64,000 bases of DNA, taken from NCBI GenBank assembly GCA_016124455.1, contig WGNQ01000011.1, positions 62,001-126,000 of the forward strand, given 5' to 3'. Of this stretch, positions 60,281 to 64,000 are shown one piece after another. Below the pieces are notes generated by a model, which saw nothing but the letters and a program-made list of their open reading frames with translations, did no database searches and was not told the DNA's origin. The first letter of the stretch is position 1. Every line of letters begins with the position of its first letter. The stretch is from Sideroxydans sp. GTDB lineage: Bacteria; Pseudomonadota; Gammaproteobacteria; Burkholderiales; Gallionellaceae. The translations under genes were made by a program, and so were the position numbers.

Positions 60281-60982
60281 ATGCCCAAACGCAAACTGCA
60301 GTCCTGGATATGGCGCCTGGCAGCGGCGCTGTTCGGCCTGCTGCTGCTCTATCAGCTGTGGTTTGCCGCACACATCTGGTGGTGGGTGGATCACAACCCG
60401 GCCTCCAGCTCCTTCATGCAGGATCGCCTGCAGCTCATGCAGGACAAGAACCCCAAGGCCGAACTGAAACACAGGTGGGTTCCATACGCGAAAATTTCCA
60501 ACAACCTGAAGCGCGCACTGATCGCTGCCGAAGATGCCAAGTTCGTGGACCACGAAGGCTTCGACTGGGACGGTATCCAGAAAGCTTACGAGAAGAACCT
60601 GAAGAAAGGCCGCATCGTGGCAGGCGGTTCGACCATCAGCCAGCAACTGGCCAAGAACCTGTTCCTGTCGACCAAGCGCACGCCCTGGCGCAAGGGCGAG
60701 GAAGTGCTGATCACGGTGATGCTGGAGCAGCTGATGGACAAGCGGCGCATCTTCGAGATTTACCTGAACGTGATCGAATGGGGCAACGGAATTTTCGGTG
60801 CGGAGGCCGCAGCACGGCATTATTTCGGCATCCCTGCGTCGCAGCTTTCGCCGGAACAGGCGGCAAAACTTGCGGCGATGGTGCCCAACCCGCGCTACTA
60901 CGACACCCATCGCGAAGCGCGCGGCCTGATGCGCAAGACCGAGATCATCCTCAGCCGCATGAATCAGGCGGACATTCCTTAA
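60281..60982 (+). CDS. mtgA: Monofunctional peptidoglycan glycosyltransferase
   Basis: A 233 aa inner-membrane glycosyltransferase (GT51) that polymerises lipid II. N-terminal helix (LAAALFGLLLLYQLWFAAHIWWWV), catalytic Glu in AAEDAKFVDHEGFDWDGI, GGSTISQQLAKNLFLS, and second Glu region YLNVIEWGNGIFGAEAAA. The aroE-mtgA pair is common in betaproteobacteria. Its end overlaps the convergent lipoprotein gene by 4 bases. Confidence 0.94.
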   Translation: MPKRKLQSWIWRLAAALFGLLLLYQLWFAAHIWWWVDHNPASSSFMQDRLQLMQDKNPKAELKHRWVPYAKISNNLKRALIAAEDAKFVDHEGFDWDGIQKAYEKNLKKGRIVAGGSTISQQLAKNLFLSTKRTPWRKGEEVLITVMLEQLMDKRRIFEIYLNVIEWGNGIFGAEAAARHYFGIPASQLSPEQAAKLAAMVPNPRYYDTHREARGLMRKTEIILSRMNQADIP

Positions 60983-61398
60983 TACAGCCGTCGGCCCTGC
61001 GCGATGTAGGGCTTGCCGATAGATTCCTTGACCCGGTTTATCAGGACGAACGGCGGCCGGGCGGGAATGATTTCCTGCGACACGTAGTAAGTGACACCCT
61101 TCGCCAGATACAGCGTCAGCTCCGCCTTGTTGGCAGCAGGCGTCGCAAACACGTGCTCGCCCTGATCCAGCTGTACCCTGAAATAGCCGTCGCTGACCAG
61201 CGACCCGACGGCTTTCCCGTCGATGAACAGCGTTTTCGGGTACGGGCCGGGCACGCCGCCCGGCGAGCGGTAAATATAGACCGTCGCCTGCTTGTCCGCC
61301 GCCTTGAAAGGGCCGCCGGCACAACCGGACAAGGTCAGCGCCAGCATCAGGAAAACCGGCCGCAGGTTTTTTGTATTACGCAGGATCAATCGGAACAT
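60979..61398 (-). CDS. DUF2846-like lipoprotein
   Basis: A 139 aa lipoprotein: signal with lipobox LTLSGC (Cys near residue 26), then a beta-rich domain (ATVYIYRSPGGVPGPYPKTLFIDGKAVGSLVSDGYFRVQLDQGEHVFATP, AKGVTYYVSQEI) matching DUF2846. Function unknown. It is divergent from mgtE and convergent with mtgA. Confidence 0.82.
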   Translation of the reverse strand: MFRLILRNTKNLRPVFLMLALTLSGCAGGPFKAADKQATVYIYRSPGGVPGPYPKTLFIDGKAVGSLVSDGYFRVQLDQGEHVFATPAANKAELTLYLAKGVTYYVSQEIIPARPPFVLINRVKESIGKPYIAQGRRLY

Positions 61399-61475
61399 GC
61401 CATAAATCTAACAGATTTTCCCGCACACCGGACAGCCAACTTCTTTACAATGGTTGCCCAATAGCGGGTGGAACC

Positions 61476-62933
61476 ATGAGCGAAATCGACCACGACTCCC
61501 ATTACACTGAAAACGTGCAGGAACATCTGCAGAAAGTGCAGGCGCTGCTGGAAAAGCATGCGCTGGTGGAGTCGCTCGCCCATCGCCAGGAAATGCCCCG
61601 CAACGAACGGCATGGACTGGTCGAAACCCTGCTGCACAAACAGCACCTGAACGAACTGCGCGAAAAACTCGACAGCCTGCACCCTGCGGATATCGCCTAT
61701 ATCCTGGAATCGCTGCCGATCGAACAGCGGTTGCTGGTGTGGGACCTGGTCAAAGCCGAGCGCGACGGCGAAATCCTGATCGAGGTTTCCGACGCGGTTC
61801 GGGAAACCCTGATTGCCACGATGAGCCGCGACGAGTTGCGCGAAGCGGCCGAACAACTCGACACCGACGAAATCGCCGACCTGGCGCCGGACTTGCCGCA
61901 GGCCGTGATGCGCGACCTGTTCAAGTCGCTGTCCATCGAGGAGCGCGAACAATTGCGCGAGGCAATGTCCTATCCGGAAGATGCGGTAGGCGCGCTGATG
62001 GATTTCGACATGGTCACCATCCGCGAGGATGTAACCCTGGAAGTGGTGTCGCGCTACCTGCGCCGCTTCGACGAACTGCCCGACCACACCGACCAGCTGT
62101 TCGTGATCGACCGTGACGACGTATTCAAGGGCACCTTGCCCCTGAACATTCTGCTGATCAACGAGCCGGAAATGGAAGTCGCCCCGCTGGTGATCCACGA
62201 AACCATCACCCTGCACCCGGACGACAAAGCCGATCAGGCTGCGCAAGCCTTCGAGCGCTATGACCTGGTATCCACGCCTGTGGTCGACGAAGACGGCCGG
62301 CTGGTCGGCCGCGTCACGGTGAACACGGTGGTGGACTTCATCCGTGCCGAATCCGAAAGCGATGTGCTGAACCTGGCCGGTCTGCGCGAAGAAGAGGATA
62401 TTTTCGCGTCGGTATGGAAATCGGCGCAAAACCGCTGGACGTGGCTGGCGCTGAACCTGTGCACCGCATTCTTCGCGTCACGCGTAATCGGCGCCTTCGA
62501 GAACACCATCGCCAAGTATGTCGCGCTCGCCACGCTGATGCCGATCGTCGCGGGTATTGCCGGCAACTCCGCCAACCAGACTACCACCATCATCATCCGT
62601 GCGCTTGCGCTGGGGCAGATCAGCCCGAGCAATGCGCGCCGCCTGCTCTACAAGGAACTCGCGATCAGCGGATTTAACGGCCTGGTGTGGGGAGGCGTGG
62701 CGGGGCTGTTCGCCTATTTCCTGTACAAGGACACAATGCTCGGCCTGGTCATGACCAGCGCCATGCTGCTCAACCTGCTGCTGGGTGCCATCGTCGGCAT
62801 GATGATCCCGCTCACCTTGCAGAAGATGGGGCGCGACCCGGCCATTGGTTCCAGCGTAATGCTGACAGCCATCACCGACAGCGGCGGTTTTTTCATTTTC
62901 CTGGGACTGGCGACGCTGTTCCTGATCCATTGA
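61476..62933 (+). CDS. mgtE: Magnesium transporter MgtE
   Basis: A 485 aa Mg2+ channel/transporter. Cytoplasmic N domain (residues ~55-170, LDSLHPADIAYILESLP, ADLAPDLPQAVMRDLFKSL), two CBS domains (MDFDMVTIREDVTLEVV..., VIHETITLHPDDKADQAAQAF...), and five C-terminal helices with the selectivity motif PIVAGIAGNSANQ. Mg2+ binding to the cytoplasmic domains closes the channel in characterised members. ATG at 61476 is preceded by GGGTGG. Confidence 0.95.
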   Translation: MSEIDHDSHYTENVQEHLQKVQALLEKHALVESLAHRQEMPRNERHGLVETLLHKQHLNELREKLDSLHPADIAYILESLPIEQRLLVWDLVKAERDGEILIEVSDAVRETLIATMSRDELREAAEQLDTDEIADLAPDLPQAVMRDLFKSLSIEEREQLREAMSYPEDAVGALMDFDMVTIREDVTLEVVSRYLRRFDELPDHTDQLFVIDRDDVFKGTLPLNILLINEPEMEVAPLVIHETITLHPDDKADQAAQAFERYDLVSTPVVDEDGRLVGRVTVNTVVDFIRAESESDVLNLAGLREEEDIFASVWKSAQNRWTWLALNLCTAFFASRVIGAFENTIAKYVALATLMPIVAGIAGNSANQTTTIIIRALALGQISPSNARRLLYKELAISGFNGLVWGGVAGLFAYFLYKDTMLGLVMTSAMLLNLLLGAIVGMMIPLTLQKMGRDPAIGSSVMLTAITDSGGFFIFLGLATLFLIH

Positions 62934-62965
62934 GCCCCGGCATCAGGCAGCACAAACGCGCTACA

Positions 62966-64000
62966 TCAAATACCGGCTATCTTGCCAAGGTCGAAGCCCC
63001 ACACCACAGGATCTTCCACATTCACGATGCTGTCACTCGTCTTGGCCAGGTCAATGATCTCCTGCATGATGTGGCCATTGGACTTGGTTGAGAAAAACAC
63101 CTTGACCAGCGGCGTCAGCAGGCTCTTCTCGGTCTGATCGGTCACCACGCCCAGACGCCCCGAGCGCAGCTTGACCAGGCTGCCGGCAGGGTAGATGCCC
63201 ACCGTCTTGACGAAGGCCTGGAACACCCTGTCGTCGAAATGCCCATCTTTCCACTCGACCATCTTGCGAATGGATTCGCCCGGCGTCCAGCCTTTCTTGT
63301 AGCAGCGGTCTGAGGTAATCGCATCGTAGACGTCGCACACCGCTCCCATGCGCGCAAACAGGCTCACCCCATCACCTGCAAGCCGTTCCGGATAGCCCGC
63401 GCCATCGATGCGTTCATGATGGTGCAGGCAGACATCCAGCGCCACAGCATTCACGCCGGGAGAGGATTTCAGCATTTCCCATCCCCTCAGCGGATGGCTC
63501 TTGATGATTTCGAATTCCTCATCGGTCAGCCGCCCCGGCTTGTTCAACACCTCATCCGGGATCATCATCTTGCCGACATCGTGCAGCAATCCGGCCACCC
63601 CCAGTTCGCGCAGCGTATCGCCCTCGAATCCGAGCTGACGCCCGAGTGCAATCATCAGTGCGCACACGGCGACCGAATGCAGGTAGGTGTAGTCGTCCTT
63701 GTTTTTCAGTCGTGCCAGGCTAAGCAAGGCACCCGCATTCCGCGCAATCGACTGATTGATTTCATCCGCCAGTTCGGCCGCCTGATCCACCGGCAGCGCC
63801 TTGCCCATACGCGCTTCCTGGAACATCGAAACCACCGCCTGTTTGGCCTTGGCGTGTATCTTGCGCGCACGTTCCACTTCCTCGTGCAGCGACACACGCG
63901 GCTCAACCAGCACGCTGCTGGCGGCCTGCTGCAAGGTGTTTTCGACTACCTGCCGCTCCTCTTCGGGCGACACGGCCTCAATGCTGGATTCGACATCCAG
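62966..64000 (-). CDS. HD-GYP phosphodiesterase, 5' end beyond the window
   Basis: At least 344 codons; the frame stays open to the right edge, so the N-terminus is missing (a GTG at 63973 is a possible but unlikely start). The N-terminal part resembles DUF3391 (VLVEPRVSLHEEVERARKIHAKAKQAV). The HD-GYP domain has LHSVAVCALM, LLHDVGKMMIPDEVLNKPGRLT, HHHERIDGAGYPERLAG and GAVCDVYDAITSDRCYK, so the metal ligands and GYP are intact. It should hydrolyse c-di-GMP. A C-terminal PilZ-like extension is not evident. Confidence 0.9.
   Translation of the reverse strand: MDVESSIEAVSPEEERQVVENTLQQAASSVLVEPRVSLHEEVERARKIHAKAKQAVVSMFQEARMGKALPVDQAAELADEINQSIARNAGALLSLARLKNKDDYTYLHSVAVCALMIALGRQLGFEGDTLRELGVAGLLHDVGKMMIPDEVLNKPGRLTDEEFEIIKSHPLRGWEMLKSSPGVNAVALDVCLHHHERIDGAGYPERLAGDGVSLFARMGAVCDVYDAITSDRCYKKGWTPGESIRKMVEWKDGHFDDRVFQAFVKTVGIYPAGSLVKLRSGRLGVVTDQTEKSLLTPLVKVFFSTKSNGHIMQEIIDLAKTSDSIVNVEDPVVWGFDLGKIAGI

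Overview
The window is a dense, GC-rich bacterial chromosome segment. Gene content and order (bpt-pyrD, rnfABCDGE-nth, slmA-HAD-argB, dacC-dat-ybeD-lipB-lipA, aroE-mtgA, RegB/RegA) suggest a betaproteobacterium, probably of the Nitrosomonadales/Gallionellaceae type. That placement is inference; no rRNA or tRNA gene is present to confirm it.

Layout. 1-2567 holds the end of bpt, then pyrD and an alanine dehydrogenase. 2575-4480 is a small minus-strand array that I read as integron gene cassettes without an integrase: two attC-like sites flank a Dph6-like ATPase gene and a coiled-coil/zinc-ribbon gene, and a GFA-family gene follows. 4706-7197 is an iron locus: outer-membrane protein, FTR1 permease and periplasmic cupredoxin, divergent from fur across a Fur box. 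7354-14182 holds the whole Rnf complex, nth, a DUF1841 gene and a corrinoid adenosyltransferase. 14320-24417 mixes c-di-GMP signalling proteins with aromatic, arginine and cobalamin genes, slmA and a small XRE regulator with a palindromic operator. 24454-28302 is a copper locus: two PCuAC-type proteins, an OprC-like TonB-dependent receptor, and an Hsp20 gene with a sigma-32 type promoter. 28553-43486 carries RegB/RegA, peptidoglycan and lipoate genes, a PilJ-like GGDEF protein, an RNB exonuclease, a TonB-like protein and a zinc/manganese uptake group that lacks an ATPase gene.

The most interesting part is 44183-56581. One operon encodes ExbD, TonB, a TonB-dependent receptor, ExbB and an exported phosphoesterase. 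A second encodes a binding protein, an alkaline-phosphatase-superfamily hydrolase, two permeases and an ATPase of the 2-aminoethylphosphonate/iron type, possibly with a HAD phosphatase. A GntR/UTRA regulator is divergent from the second operon. The same 20-bp dyad (17 of 20 bases identical) precedes both operons and resembles operators known for GntR/HutC-type regulators such as PhnF; a weaker copy abuts the regulator's own start codon. I infer one regulon for capture, outer- and inner-membrane transport and hydrolysis of an organophosphorus compound.

56740-64000 contains a Spy-like protein next to a two-component system, aroE, mtgA, a DUF2846 lipoprotein, mgtE and a partial HD-GYP gene running off the right edge. 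I saw no CRISPR array, intact insertion sequence, rRNA, tRNA or replication origin.
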